From: Ephydatia muelleri
Lineage: Eukaryota > Porifera > Demospongiae > Spongillida > Spongillidae
Length of the DNA: 64,000 nt
Direction: 5' to 3'
Assembly (NCBI GenBank): GCA_013339895.1
Contig: JABACO010000024.1
Coordinates: 1,054,001-1,118,000 of the forward strand
The notes beneath the pieces were generated by a model. The model did no database searches and was not told the DNA's origin. It saw nothing but the letters and a program-made list of their open reading frames with translations. Shown here in pieces: positions 1 through 11,660 of this stretch (positions are counted from its first letter, which is position 1; each line of letters starts with the position of its first letter). Position numbers and translations under genes: made by a program.

Positions 1-28
1 TTTCAAACTGACCCATATATATTTAAAT

Positions 29-240
29 CTATACTTTATCCATATCGCTGCTTTCTTCTTCCATATCAACGCTGAAGTTATTTCTTTCTTGTGACGTATT
101 AGTATTCTTTGTCGTATGACATTCCTTTGTCGGCATTCTGACCAAAGTGGAACATCCATTTCGTCGCATATGCCTGTAATAGACAGATTGTGATAAGTCT
201 TGTTGACACATCCAGCATCTGTATCGCTTCCATGTTTTGT
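29..240 (-). CDS. Zinc-finger-like exon of an unrecognised protein
   Basis: The minus-strand reading frame contains CWMCQQDLSQSVYYRHM followed by a Cys eight or so residues later, then an acidic tail ending near DMEEESSDMDKV. The C-x2-C...H pattern looks like a short zinc-binding motif at the start of a protein. The frame is preceded on the minus strand by a pyrimidine-rich stretch near 245-260 and ends close to a possible donor (AAA then GTATAG), so I read it as one exon rather than a whole gene. I do not recognise the gene. Similar N-terminal modules occur, from memory, in large transposon-encoded or lineage-specific proteins of sponges and cnidarians. The upstream part of the open frame (240-397) has no visible signal and is probably intron. 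Confidence 0.3.
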
Positions 241-617
241 ACGAGGGTAAAAATAAAAGCTGATGTGAAATTAGAAATTTGAAAATTATGACGAAATGCA
301 CGTGCGCATGGATGGGCAGCTGCGGAGTATGATTCATTGAAAATCGACTGCTCGAGTCTTTTGATGGACAGGTACACGTATTCACCAAGAAGATCATTAT
401 ACTCTGGTCCTAACAGTTTCGTCGACTCCGATGAAGTTTCACCTGAGATAGGCCTGCAAAACGCCGAATCGTTTTTTTACGGATCAGCTGGAAGATCTTC
501 GTCTCGAATTTGTCACATAAGTATGTTACGCATGATGGAATACAACGTTGCATGTGTTCTAATATTCAAAAGGAACGAGTGAAGTAACACCTCCGACAAG
601 AATACCCTCCGCAGATA
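241..617. other. No gene seen
   Basis: Mixed-composition sequence with only short open frames on both strands. No motif, repeat or splice-bounded exon could be recognised. Confidence 0.4.
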
Positions 618-776
618 GTGTGTGTGCGTGTCTGTGTGTGTGTGCGTGTGTGTGTGTGTGTGCCGGTGCATGTGTGTGCGTGTTGTGTGCGTGTGTGTGT
701 GTGCGTGTGTGTGTGTGTGTGCGTGTGTGTGTGTGTGTGTGCCGGTGTGTATGTGTGTATGTCACGGTGTGTGTGT
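618..776. repeat. (TG)n microsatellite
   Basis: About 160 bases of TG dinucleotides with interspersed CG, CC and TA steps. The histidine/threonine-rich and valine/cysteine-rich open frames across it are products of the repeat and are not genes. Confidence 0.97.
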
Positions 777-837
777 ACCAGTAAATAAAGCACTTCCTTA
801 TAATGATGAACACCAGCTCCAGTAGATGCAATGTGGC

Positions 838-1245
838 ATGACGTCAAATCACTTGTCGCCAATGAGATGGCCAAAGTGAATGAAAAATGGAGGGAAATTG
901 AGTACCCTTGAAATCAAAGTGCAGGCGTTAGAGGCTGATAAAGGGACTTGTACATCAGAGGCCCCAGAAGAGCCTGCAAAAAGGAAAAGACGTACATCCT
1001 TGTGTCTTCAGGTTTGCCAAGCTAAATTAGCAGCCATTCATTTGCTCAATGCATGCATGCTTTCAATCCAGTAGAGCAGTGTACACAAACTTTTAAAATC
1101 TTTCGATGAAGGTTCACAACTCAGAACCGAAGAGCCGTAAGCAAGCATGCTTTTGTAAGTTCTGCAGAAAGTTTTATTCACATGCATATAGTTTGGAAAG
1201 TCCCCACAACGAAGGAGTTTGTAAGACTTCATCAGGAATTACGTG
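838..1245 (+). pseudogene. Decayed coding-like segment, unrecognised
   Basis: Plus-strand frames here read like coding sequence broken by a frameshift. A charged, probably helical stretch (VANEMAKVNEKWREIE, then TLEIKVQALEADK) is followed by a basic patch (AKRKRRTS). About 100 bases on, a second piece contains CKFCRKFYSHAYSLESP and EGVC, a C-x2-C...C arrangement like a zinc-binding finger. The pieces are in different frames. I cannot name the protein. It may be part of the same decayed gene or transposon as the segment at 1421-1633, since strand and style agree. Confidence 0.25.
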
Positions 1246-1420
1246 AATTCCAATACATAGAAGTACAGTGTAAGTCACATGTTCTGTTCTAATTCATTCA
1301 TTTGTTTGATTTATTCAAATATCTACTGACGACCGCCAAAAACGAATAAGCGCGCGAGCAAAGCAGCAAAGGGTACGTTGTGCTATATCATAGCGTTACG
1401 AATGTAGTGTCATTAACTAG

Positions 1421-1633
1421 CTTTGGGAGCGCCGCAGTAAAGTCCTTACAAATGAAGAAATGGAGGCATGGAAGTGCATTGCAACTGGCATGATGTCGGA
1501 GGAAGAAACTACGGGTGATGGGAGAATAGAAAGAAGACGGCCTAGCTGGAGATCGGAAAGAATACACAATTGGATAAATGAGCTGGATAGACGTGAAACA
1601 GACAGTGGAAAGTGCCAGGAAAGAAAGGATTGA
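1421..1633 (+). pseudogene. Coding-like exon without start codon
   Basis: An open plus-strand frame of 70 codons with no upstream ATG starts directly after an AACTAG sequence, which could be a splice acceptor, and ends at TGA. The product is charged and includes NEEMEAWKCIATGMMSEEE and RRRPSWRSERIHNWINELD. The MMSEEE / RPSWRS / LDRR spacing resembles, from memory, C-terminal parts of hypothetical transposon proteins in marine invertebrates, but I cannot assign a family. No 3' exon was found. Confidence 0.25.
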
Positions 1634-1639
1634 TGGACC

Positions 1640-2150
1640 TCTTCTCCAGTTACAGGCCCCGGCTGGTTTGCAAGCCTGGATGGTGAAATCCTAGCCGCGA
1701 ACACTGAGCCTTTAATTTGGTGGCATCTCAGATCATGTGCTCATGCACTGTATTTACATGTACCTGCATATACGTTTTGATTTGATTAATTTTCTTTTCC
1801 TACTATTATAAAAATAAAAATAAATGCGATCTTCACAATGCGTCATTAATATGCGGAGTTATACAGATAGTTTCGTGTTGCATTCACTCTAAATGCACTT
1901 GTTGTACGCTTGTTATCATCTCCATACACGGCGTTATACACAGTTGTTATCCATAAGTTATACACTAGAGTGTAAGACAGTCTCCTTCCACTAGTTATCC
2001 GCTGCTGTATACACCGTGTTTACCGCAAGAGTTAAGCGAGTGCAACACGCATTCTACACGGTCGGAAAACATTTAATTGGCACAGTGATTTCTGACCTGC
2101 CATTTTTGAAGGTACAATCTCCGATCATAAAAAGCAGTTATTCTCAATTC
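1640..2150. other. No gene seen; 5' truncation region of the next retroelement
   Basis: AT-rich sequence with several short imperfect repeats of TTATAC/ACACGGTGTT type around 1860-2030. No coding signal. The retroelement remnant that follows becomes readable only at about 2150. Confidence 0.35.
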
Positions 2151-3157
2151 CTGCACGATTAGGTGGCATGGGAGTTTGCAATCCAATCGAAAGTGCCAAG
2201 ATTGCCTATACCACATCCAGAGCAGGCACAAGAAACATTGTGGATGCCATCAAAGTAAAGATGGAGTTCTCTCTACCTGATCATAATGTCCTAATGTCTG
2301 ATGCAATGGCTAACATGCACCACCCTCCAGCAGCAAGATGAGGTCATACTTCACTCAACATTGGCCAATTCAGAGCTAAATGCTAAAACAAGACGGGCAA
2401 TACAATGGGCAATGGAGGGCAAGACACATCATGGTTAACTGATCTGCCTATTGCTCACCATCATTTTGATCTTTCTGCCACAGAATTCCGCGATGCTCTC
2501 GCATTGCGATACAATCAACCACTGCTGAAAATGCCAGCCAATTGTGATGAAGGCGGAGCTGCTACTAGTTTGGAGCATGCCCTTGACTGCAAGAAGGGAG
2601 GTCTGGTAACCCAAAGTCACAATGAAGTTCGAGATGTTATTGGCGACTTAGAATCAGTTGTTTTCAAGGAAGTTGTTAAAGAACCAGTCATGCAAGAGGC
2701 AAATGAAGCTGAAGGTGTACCCTCCCTAATTGCCGACCTTAGTATCAGAGGAGTATGGCAGCCCCAGACTGTGGCGTTGTTTGATGTACGTGTCACAGAC
2801 ACTGACGCCCCGTCCCACTCACAGCGAGTTGTTTCTGCCATTCTCTCTTCAGCTGAGGAAGCAAAGAAAAAGAAGTACTCTGTAGCAGCAGCTTATCGCC
2901 GAGCATCATTCACACCCTTTGTTGTGTCAGTCGATGGAGTCCTGGGTCGAGAAGCAAACTTTTTTATCAAACATCTTGCTCAGAAACTTGCTCATAAGTG
3001 GGAAAAGTCAAACAGTGAGGTATTGGGATGGATGAGAGCACGACTGTCTATTGCAATCCTCAGAGCAACAAACCTTTGTCTGAGGTGCTCCCGCACCAAA
3101 TGGAGGAGTGCATTTGGAATGGATGATGGTTCAGGGTTGCCTAGTATCTCTGCCTGA
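2151..3157 (+). pseudogene. Non-LTR retrotransposon 3' remnant, family 1 (RT thumb, CCHC-like, nuclease-like)
   Basis: Reading starts with PARLGGMGVCNPIESAKIAY, a typical sequence downstream of the reverse transcriptase palm, breaks near 2330-2405, and continues in a 250-codon frame. That frame has WLTDLPIAHHHFDLS, a degenerate zinc knuckle (PANCDEGG...SLEHALDCKKGG) followed by SHNEVRD, then IADLSIRGVW...ALFDVRV. The knuckle plus H-N motif and the D...FDVRV pair match the CCHC and restriction-like endonuclease order of R2-superfamily elements. One Cys of the knuckle is missing. This copy differs clearly in sequence from the other remnants in the window, hence a separate family. It is 5'-truncated and frameshifted, so inactive. 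Confidence 0.75.
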
Positions 3158-3412
3158 ACGTCATGCTTAAATAGTTGATTTTGCCCCATATGTTTAAATG
3201 CATTACGTATTCTGTATGCTTTATTATTCTTGTATTCTGTATTCTGTGTATTTATGTGGTATAATTGAGTAAATAGATAGTAATACAGTGTATACAGCAA
3301 TAATACTAAATATAGATTGTACACAGCACCACAGCAGGTAATACTACTATGTAAACGAACATACACAAAATACACAACGACTATGTCTGAACAGCTGATT
3401 GTCGACCTATGG

Positions 3413-4253
3413 TTAAGCTGGGATGTCAGAGCAAACGCCATATGCTCGGGATAGCAGTGCCCTTGCATTTGCTCTGACTAAAACCAAGTTGAGCCTACCA
3501 TATAGTATTGAGGTGGCATGTGATTTGAAGCAATTTAGTCTAGCAGCCAGGCAAGAGGCAAGGCGTGAAAGATGTAAGCTTGCTTCCGCTCCCCAGCAAC
3601 CATAAGTCTCAACATCTAAAGGTATGCATGACCAGCCTAGCTCTGAGCACTTAACATCATTGGAGGCATGCTCCTTTGTTCGGAAACCCAGGCAGATGAT
3701 CCTGCTGTCACACACACTTCATTGAGGATGCTTTGATTAAGTGGTGATGCAACAGTGAGACCAAAAGCTGCAGGTTTCCCCAGATCCCAATTTGGCACTA
3801 GGACATCAGCTGGCCGGGTGAGCCGTTCATCATGACTTACTACCTCCATTTGTCCACCAACACCAGCCTGCAGGTTTCAAAAAAGGTATCCCTAAGTTGG
3901 TTGTGGCGTGACAGTACGTCCCCATTATATCTACATGTTAGGGCGTGGTGACCTAAGGGATCTAATGACTGGGTGTCGATACCTAGCCACCATTTTAAGG
4001 CTGTTTGGAATTCAGCTGTGTCAAGGTGGAGGTTAAGACCTGGGGAGGGTATAACTGATAGCCAAGAAGCTGTAAGGTTTGATAAAGCAGACATTAAATG
4101 AGCCCTGTTTGGAATAGAGGAGGCATCACAAAGCAACTGAAACTGCTTGTTCTCTATTTTAGTGGACAGCATCTTTTGGGTCGTTGGAGAATTAAGCAAC
4201 TCATCAACAGAAATAGCCTCTGCCGGGGAAACACATGCATTAAAGTGGTCCAA
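3413..4253 (-). pseudogene. Non-LTR retrotransposon 3' remnant, family 2
   Basis: Three overlapping minus-strand frames separated by frameshifts form one decayed C-terminal region. In order: HLDTAEFQTALKWWLGID, LDPLGHHALTCRYNGDV with SRHNQLRD (the second half of the CCHC knuckle; the first Cys pair is deleted), TRPADVLVPNWDLGKPAAF, then SNDVKCSELGWSCIPL, ETYGCWG and YGRLNLVLVRANARALLSR. The last motifs recur in every family-2 copy and mark the protein C-terminus. The copy is 5'-truncated at about 4253 and flanked on that side by an ATT microsatellite. Confidence 0.8.
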
Positions 4254-4269
4254 AGATCGGAGAAGATGG

Positions 4270-4486
4270 TGACTAGTGTTAGTTAATTATTATTATTATT
4301 ATTCACAATGTCATGTACATCGTACACAAAATGACACCAAAAATTAGTATATTATTATTAATAATTGTTATTTTTATAATAAACTGATACAAGTGAATAC
4401 ACAAATAGAATAAATACATGTACAATTATTATTATTATTGTTTTAAGCTACACAATGTTACTACACCAAAAACAATACACTGGAAC
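4270..4486. repeat. AT-rich stretch with (ATT)n microsatellites
   Basis: Contains TTATTATTATTATT at 4288-4302 and a similar run at 4426-4440. The part from about 4440 is the 3' untranslated end of the minus-strand remnant that follows: it matches 56150-56220 closely (TTTTAAGCTACACAATGTTA in both). Confidence 0.7.
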
Positions 4487-4680
4487 GGAGAAGGTGAGGC
4501 GACTAACATCCAGTTGCCATCGAACGGGACAGCAGAGCTCTGGCATTCGCTCTAACTAGGACCAGGTTTAACCTGCCATAGAGAGCCAAAGTGGCCTGGG
4601 ACTTGAAACAATTTGATCTAATTGCAAGGCGCGCCGCAAGTCGAGAAAGGTTTGTCTGTGCTTCAGGACCCCAACAACCA
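4487..4680 (-). pseudogene. Family-2 retrotransposon tail fragment
   Basis: Minus-strand translation gives LSRLAARLAIRSNC, YGRLNLVLVRANARALLS and a short C-terminus, the last ~60 residues of family 2. The nucleotide sequence is nearly the same as the 3' end of the long copy at 56224-57956, including about 70 bases of 3' UTR, so the two belong to one subfamily. It ends abruptly in an (ATT)n tract at 4681. Confidence 0.8.
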
Positions 4681-4709
4681 TATTATTATTATTATTATTA
4701 TTATTATTG
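4681..4709. repeat. (ATT)n microsatellite
   Basis: Perfect trinucleotide run of about ten units directly at the truncated 5' side of the preceding remnant. Confidence 0.95.
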
Positions 4710-4747
4710 ATATACATGAATACATATATGTACAATACAGACACATT

Positions 4748-5293
4748 GGGCTATTCCATAAAATAATTTTACACCCCTACTGATGACCAAAAAGTTGTCC
4801 AGAGGGGGTCCAATGGTAATGTCCTAGGGGGATGTTCTATTGCAGTGAGATGTGTCCAGAGGGGGGTCCAATGGTAATGTCTTAGGGGGATGTTCTATTG
4901 CAGTGAGATGTGTCCAGAGGGGGGTCCAATAGCAATGATGGCAATGTCCTAGGGGTGTCGCACAGCGAGATGTGTCCGGTTGGGTTTCAAAGGTAATGCT
5001 CTAGGGCGTATCCTACATCAGGATGTGTCCAGAGGGGGTTCAATGGTAATGTCCTAGGGGGGTGTCCTACATCGAGATGTGTCCAGAGGGGGTTCAATGG
5101 TAATGTCCTAAGGGGGATCCGACATCAGGTTGTGTCCAGAGGGGGTTCAAAGGTAATGTACAGGGAAGTGTGTCCAGAGGGGGTCCAAAATAAATGTCCT
5201 GGGGGGGGGTATGGTGTAGAGGCTTTATGTCCTGGGGGGATACCTTGATATTAGTCATCAGTAGGGGTGTACAATTATATTATGGAATAGCCC
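4748..5293. mobile_element. MITE copy 1 with internal tandem minisatellite
   Basis: The ends are inverted repeats of about 40 bp starting GGGCTATTCCATAA and reading inward to CACCCCTACTGATGAC. The element is flanked by ATT on both sides (4745-4747 and 5294-5296). The interior is filled by about eight units of 40-62 bp beginning TGTCCAGAGGGGGTYCAA and containing GGTAATGTCCTAGGGGG. No transposase frame is present. The second copy at 20491-21021 lies in the opposite orientation. Superfamily is undecided: the 3-bp duplication and GGGC terminus are reminiscent of PIF/Harbinger, but the duplication is not the usual TWA. Confidence 0.88.
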
Positions 5294-5372
5294 ATTATTG
5301 CTATACTATTTATTTTAATGAATCTACAGTTCTACTTACAAACACAACTAATCAACCTACAGTTCCACTAAC

Positions 5373-6211
5373 CTACCCTTGGACAGCTTCCCTTCCTATG
5401 ATGGCCCTTGCCACAGACCTCACCAGGGACATGTTGAGGCGGCTATACATTTCAGACAACATTTTGGGTTTGGGGATGGCCTGGCTGATGGAAAGCAGAG
5501 AAGTGAGCCGGGAAAGAACACTCTGAGCCTCCTTCCCCCAATTGCCATACATTTCCACAGCTAAGGCGATACATAACCATCCCAACTCCTGGCACCTGCT
5601 GGTGTCATTGGCTGCATGCTTTCTGCATTCAGCAGCATATGCTGCTGCCCCCACTGATGCACTGGCATTGTTCAGGGATACGGGAGTAAGGGGTGAAGTG
5701 ACTGTAACGTCAAAGGCTGCTGGCTTTCCCCTGTCCCATCCCTGAACCAGGATATCTGCAGGACGGGAGTTGATATGGTCCCTAGCTAATCCATACCCTA
5801 CTTCGACCCACACAGAAAGGTGGGCCCGACGACAGAAGTTGGCAAAGATATCTCGCAAGTGGTTGTGCCATGCAACCGCATCACCACCATGTGTGCAAGT
5901 GGCTGTATGGTGACCTAGAGGGTCAAGGGCAATGTTGGGACAAAGAGAGCAAGGGAGCTGCCTGACGTGTCAAGACCTAACCACCATCTAAGAGCTACCT
6001 GGCATTCAGCTGAGTCCAGATGCAATTCCAGACCAGTAGATGGGATTGCTGCAATCCAAGAACCTGCATGAGGGGCAGAAACCGAAAGGATTTGAGCCTT
6101 ATTTACTTGGGAGGAGGAAGATAGCAGAGATTGGAAAGCATGATTATCCAGCTTCTTAGACAGAACTCTTAGCAGAGGGGGGCAGGCTAGATTATTATTG
6201 TATGCTTTCAA
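5373..6211 (-). pseudogene. Family-2 retrotransposon remnant
   Basis: Two minus-strand frames (5915-6211 and 5373-5858) cover the C-terminal third of the protein. Visible: LHLDSAECQVALRWWLGLD, the knuckle region decayed between the frames, then NSRPADILVQGWDRGKPAAF, FDVTVTSPL, CQELGWLCIAL, YGNWGKEA and YSRLNMSLVRSVARAIIGR. The RPAD...FDVTV pair, 15 residues apart, is the presumed nuclease core. The copy is close in sequence to 28587-29237. The gap between the frames removes the first part of the CCHC knuckle. 5'-truncated. Confidence 0.8.
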
Positions 6212-6263
6212 TCTCGTATCTTGTGATGCTGTACTTCAGCAGTGTTTCTTACACTTCCCAGAG

Positions 6264-7561
6264 ATGGCCTGATCCTCAACCAGTCAAAATGTGAACTGTT
6301 TAGTCCCAATGCAGATACCTTTCAACGTTTCAACTCCTGCATTCCTACATCAACTACACCTAACCTTGAAATTCTGGGGGCACCAATTGGAAGTCCAGAA
6401 TTTTGCGGTGACTACATTTAGTCAAAAAGAAAACAGGCTTGTTCTCTTCTCCATCTTTTATGTAAGTTGTGCGACCCTCAAGTGTCCATTTTGCTACTTC
6501 GCCATTGTGCGAGCTTCTGCAAGCTGTCCCATCTAGGTTGCTCCATTCCACCTTGTGATTCTTCACTACAGCAGTTTACTTGTTTTGATGAAGATGTCCT
6601 CCACTGTTTAGAGGAATGTGCAGCATTTGAACTAACACATTCAGCCACTAAACAAGTTCAACTTCCACTTCGGTTTGGTGGTCTAGGTTTGAGATCAGTC
6701 TCTAATCGCTCCCCTAGTGCGTACATTGCATCTGTGTCCAATGCTATCGACATCACAAATGCTCCTCAAAGTCTCAACAAGGCTATAGCTTTCTACAACT
6801 CAAAGGGTGATCCTGCTGATGCAATGACGTTGAATCAGTAACTAGCTCTCCTCCAAAGCAGCACCACCTTTCAGGTAAAATCGAAGAAACTTTCTTACAA
6901 GACTCTTCTTAATAACAGTACTGTTTGTACCAGAGTACAACTTTGAGCAGTGTCAGCCACTAATGCAAATGCCTGGTTGAGAGCTATACCTTCAATACAC
7001 AGGGACTTAGCTTTGGAGCCTCACGAGATGGAAGTCCTTTTAAAATGGTGGCTAGGTATACCTATCTCCTCCACTGACAGTAAATATTTTCTTTGTTCTA
7101 AGACTCTTGATCCAGATGGCCACCGTGCTCTTAGATGTCGATTTGGAGGTGACACCATCGTACGGCACAATAAACTAAGGGACTGTTTTGCCAAACTGTG
7201 CTCTAAAGCATGCCTATCTCCTCAACTGGAGAAAGGTCCAGGCATAGCCTTCTCTAGACCAGCTGATGTACTGGTGCCAAACTGGTCTCTCTCCCAACCT
7301 GCAGCATTTGACCTAAAAGTCATCCATCCGCTATATACACATCTCATTCTGGAAGCGAGTTTGGTTTCAGGCAATTCTGCAGAATGTGGCGAGGTAAGGA
7401 AGCATGCCAAAAATGATAAAATGTGTTCAGAGTTGGGATGGACGTGTATTCCATTAGTGGTGGAATTTTATGGTGGTTGGGGATGTGAAGCCCAAGATTG
7501 CTTCTCAAGATTGAGCAAGAGACTTGCCATGCAAATGGGACTTCTGACAATGAAGCACTGA
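6264..7561 (+). pseudogene. Family-2 retrotransposon remnant with RT C-terminal part
   Basis: Plus-strand copy starting just after the RT catalytic motif: DGLILNQSKCELF, then LEILGAPIG, LLRHCASFCKLSHL, FGGLGLRSVS (in 6467-6841), a break with stops near 6840-6950, and a 203-codon frame with LEPHEMEVLLKWWLGI, CSKTLDPDGHRALRCRFGGD plus VRHNKLRD, SRPADVLVPNWSLSQPAAF, FDLKV, CSELGWTCIPLVVEFYGGWG. One Cys of the knuckle is missing. It lies tail-outward relative to the minus-strand copies on either side and ends in a TTA-rich tract at about 7660. Confidence 0.8.
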
Positions 7562-7739
7562 GCCAAATCTACTGCCTGCTGGGTGTCGCGTTAGTGTGGC
7601 AGAATGCTAGAGCCATCTTGCTGAGATGCTTCCATATTCCCCTTCATGAATGTTAACTACATATATTATTACTATTATTATTTATTAATAATGTGAATAA
7701 TATTACTTCATACAAAATTACACCAAGAATAAACACAGG

Positions 7740-7960
7740 AAAAAGTTACGAGGACTGGATCCTACTTAATATGGCCGTAGCAACACAACGAACGAGACAT
7801 GTGTTTAAGCGACCATATAGTTCATGTAGAATGACTGATTTGGGCTTTTGAAGACTGATGGAAAGCCTCGAAGCCAGCTGGGAGAAACAGGCCTTGGCCT
7901 CAGGTCCCCATGGTCTATATGTTTCAGTCACCAGGGGGACACAAATTATTTATTACTATT
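7740..7960 (-). pseudogene. Family-2 retrotransposon tail fragment
   Basis: Minus-strand frame with TYRPWGPEAKACFSQLASRL and YGRLNTCLVRCVATAILSR, the last ~60 residues of the family. It is bounded by TTA-rich tracts at both ends. Confidence 0.75.
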
Positions 7961-7984
7961 ATTATTCATTGTTACAAAAACAAC

Positions 7985-8340
7985 ACTATATTAAGAGCAC
8001 ATCCTATAATTCCCTAAGGCACAACCTAATAGCAGTTAAGAGGATGGGAGCTCCCTGGCCAGGATGGCTCTGGCAATGGAACGAACCAGGGCTATATTCA
8101 ACTGGCCGTAATTTCTGCCACAGCTGCTGATTTACGGGAGGACTGGTGAATGGCCAGGTAGGATGCTAGCCTGGAGAAAGTATCGTGGGCCTCCTTGTCC
8201 CAATTGCCATAAGTCTCCCACAGCTAACGGAATGCAGGAACAGCCCAACTCTTGGCATTTCGGACCATTTGAGTGGAGCTTACGGGCCTCAGCTGCAAGG
8301 GCTGCTGCACCAGCCTGGTGACACGATTTGCTTATTATTA
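7985..8340 (-). pseudogene. Heavily decayed family-2 tail
   Basis: On the minus strand the sequence reads, with several frameshifts, through EARK, CQELG and finally LNIALVRSIARAILARELPSS, which is the family-2 C-terminus. The same decayed sequence, with the same junction to host-unit DNA (the ...GACTTAAA-CAATGC motif), recurs at 37820-38226, and a shorter copy at 23460-23640. It therefore behaves as a fixed part of the amplified host unit rather than an independent insertion. Confidence 0.65.
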
Positions 8341-9529
8341 AGACCAGCTTTAGACTTAAAACAATGCTATCATTGTGACATGTGATGAAACATTGGAGGA
8401 GGTGCCTCCATTATGTGTGAGATCACTACATCACAGTCACGCACTCTGTTGAGACACATACAGTGTGGGGATCACAGGCTATGATGTCATACACGTTTAG
8501 TGATCACCCACAATTAAATTAAATTCAGGGTGGTAAAATCTCTTTATGAGATGACCATTCCCATCACCCAAGGCAAGGTCATGCTCTCAAGTAGACAACT
8601 GAAGTGATTTCTAAATCCCTAGCTGGAATGCACCTAGCATTGTACCAGATGTTTCTAATACTTTCTGAATGGTTATTACACCCAATGATGCAGTGAACGA
8701 TGAACCAGATATCTGTGGCATTCCATGTTATGAATGAGAAATAACTTGAATCATCAGTTCTAAGCTTTGTGATGCATTCTGTAGTGTATGACATTTGTGT
8801 ATATATAATAAATATCGAAGTACTTTGGTACCGTTGAAAAGTCCTGCCATTCAAGTGTGTTACAGGCTTCATGGGATCAGGACTAAGACTTGAGAAAACC
8901 TACTAAAGCCGACCTCTAAATTTGACCTTTCATGTGTACAGTAAATGGAGGATAGAGTTAGTGATGTGCACAACAGATGTAAGATGTCAATGTGGGTATG
9001 TGAACGAACCTTCTTCACACCAATCCTTTCCACGCCCTCTATCTTTACATGCTCCATAACCTGCACCCATCTCCCACACCCTCCCACATCACACCCTTGC
9101 TTATCACACTTACTTACCCACCCACACCCACACATTTGAGGTTTACATAACCACATGTACCTTAGGCAATATCTGAACCATACCTTAAGCAAGTACTATA
9201 TTCACAACAAATGAATGGCTGATCAAATTGCTTTCTGATCACATTTGGGAAGACACTGCTAGGAACTCAATGGAGCCACAATAAAAGGCAAGGTGCTGTG
9301 CCTTGCTACAACTAGCTAAGGTGAACACTACATGTATTTTATTACATCACTTATGTGTGCACTGTGTCAGGTATAAGTCACTCATTAGCTGATGCATTCA
9401 GTGCATTGGCATGAATGGTGTTTTTTTTCCAGGAGATCAGGTGGTCAAATCTTGTTATCAAGATGGATGTGTGACCTACATGTAGTTGCAATGGCTACAT
9501 CATGGTCAGGTGGGTATGGAGGTGCATCT

Positions 9530-9890
9530 CCCACACCCTCCTACATTACACCCTCGCCTATCACACCCACCTCCCCACACCACCTCCCCACACCCACACC
9601 CATCTCTTAACACCCACACCTACCTCCACACACCCATACCCACCTCCCACACTCATACCCACCTCCCCACACCAAACCCACCTCCCACACCCACCACACC
9701 ACACCCACACCCACCACACCACACCCACACCCACACCCACCTCACCACACCCACCACTCACCTCACCCACACCTACACCCACCTCACCACACCCACTATC
9801 TCACACCTGCACACACCTCCTTAAAACCCACACCCACACCCACCTCCCCACAACTGCACCCACTTCCCCACAACCACACCCACTTCCCCA
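9530..9890. repeat. CACACC-type minisatellite
   Basis: Tandem CACACCCACCTCCC-like units. Related arrays lie at about 13090-13235, 42540-42735 and 45770-45975, at the same position of the host unit. Proline/threonine/histidine-rich frames across it come from the repeat. Confidence 0.92.
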
Positions 9891-10689
9891 ATCCCTACAT
9901 TCCCATCATTCTCCCTCATCAAACCCTCCTCATTACATCCACCCTTCCATTACCCTCTCTCTTAACACACTATTCAATCACATGGTAGGATCACCAGATA
10001 CTCAGATCACACCACCAAACTCTCAGGTAAGACTACTGAATGTCTTTATTGATGTCCTGTGTCCATTGTACATGTATACTGCACTTGGTTGGACATTTGA
10101 GACATGCAAAGCCACTTCCCAAAAACAGTACTTGTTACCAATGGATTTAGCAGACCATGCGAAATGTGACCAAAAATATGTGATTTGACAAAGATGAAAT
10201 TTCAGAGTCCGGCTCGTTGAATGTAAATGTTTCTACAGGAGTTGGGTTTTGAGTACCAATGATGCATAGATAACAAACCCTCTTGAAAAGCAACTGACAC
10301 TAGACAAGGAAACAACAGTCTAGGATTCTTCACATCATGTAATGTTACATACACTTTGCTATCGCGCATAGTTGGTCCCAATATTATTTACATGGCTGCT
10401 TAACCATTTTGACTGTACAACTATACTAATGACATCTATCTCTCAAAGCATCATATGCCATATAACGGAGTTGGACTGGGGACCAATCCTATGTCATCCA
10501 TAAGTGGTCACATGCTTCTATCATATAAATGTAGCTATTTTATTCTTTTTATACATCAGTGCAAATTGTGTGTCAATTGTGTTCTAATATTTACATGTAC
10601 TATGATTGAAATGTTTTGCTTCCCTCCCTCCATCCTGTTAACATGGCTTTATGCCCACTTGTCATGAATTAAAACATCACATCACTTAC

Positions 10690-10791
10690 ATCAGATGTTG
10701 CTATATTGACGTCAGCACCTGCTCTCAATAAGCTCAGTACTACACCGTGATGACCATTCTGACTTGCTATATACACTGCTGTTGCATTGTT
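10690..10791 (-). CDS. Ankyrin exon A, copy 1
   Basis: Minus strand: acceptor TTCTAG upstream, then 34 codons (NNATAVYIASQNGHHGVV...LLRAGADVNIATSD) and donor GTAAGT. One ankyrin repeat with the usual TAVYIAS, NGH and GADVN positions, phase 0 at both ends and 102 bp long. Ankyrin repeats mediate protein binding. The exon is uninterrupted. Confidence 0.75.
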
Positions 10792-11477
10792 CTAGTAAGG
10801 ATTGAAAGAACAAAACATATTAAACATACACTGTTCATTCAACCACCTCCATACACATGTATAGCAATATGCATGTTAGAACACAGTGAATGAAAGAAGA
10901 GAGGAAGAAGGAGAGGGTGAGGGAGGGAGGAGAGAATAAGAAAGAAAGGGATGTTACCCCAGCCAATGGAAATATATCTCAATTATTCACCACACGTGGT
11001 TTAGCTTTCACACTCTCAGAGCTGCTAGAAGTGTACATAATATTATGTGACCTCCTGAAGCACGATGATTGTCAAACAAGGGGCAAGCAATATCACCAAA
11101 ACAGATGAAAAAATTAATTTTACACGCGAATGAAATTCAACTGTCTTGTGTAATCAGTAGCCATGGTGTAGTAATGTTAGTAAATTCATTTGGCAATGAT
11201 TGACCCGCCTGGTTAGAAGTACACTATAACAGTTCAAGTATGGTCGAAGCGCAGGGCACAAACATGGCGCTAATATTGAGCCTAGACTGCATAACAGTGG
11301 TGCATAATTGAATCTGAAACTATAAATGAATACCTGTATGTAAGTGGCCACCTAGGAATGTTTTGTGCGGTTGACACTTTTATTGGCAACCAGCAGTAAT
11401 GCATGTACATGTGTGACCATCTCATGGAGTCAAAGATGAGTTCACATTCCTGCAAGTTGGGCTGTTTGGTGTGCTAG

Positions 11478-11660
11478 TCGCAGGTTAAACGTGACGTCAA
11501 CACTGGGCAAGGATTGGAGTGGGCTGGCTGACTAGATGGGCTTCACCTACAATTTGATAATGGTACTGCAAACTCAAGATGTCCTATTTGAAGAGTGGGA
11601 GAGACAACTAGATGTATGGATGGAAGTACTTGGAAAGTCCAGATCAATAAAATCGGTGCA
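11478..11660 (+). pseudogene. Death-domain-like segment, copy 1 (broken)
   Basis: Follows GTGTGCTAG like the better copies at 58356 and 60746. It has an in-frame TAG after RGLAD-equivalent codons and lacks the SPMMS part, so it cannot be translated through. Aligned with the intact copies it keeps KDW.GLAD and the helix-3 region. Confidence 0.45.

Noticed and set aside
559-874. His/Thr-rich and Val/Cys-rich frames
   Set aside because: Produced by the TG dinucleotide repeat.
4796-5200. CRISPR-like regularly spaced repeats
   Set aside because: Units vary in length and lack distinct spacers; they lie inside a MITE in eukaryotic DNA.
9060-9890. Telomere-like repeat
   Set aside because: CCCACACC words vary and are interrupted, are confined to one place of the host unit, and recur internally in each block.
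9486-10188. Long Pro/Thr/His-rich plus-strand frames
   Set aside because: Produced by the CACACC minisatellite; the same holds for 13028-13309, 42396-42776 and 45693-45992.
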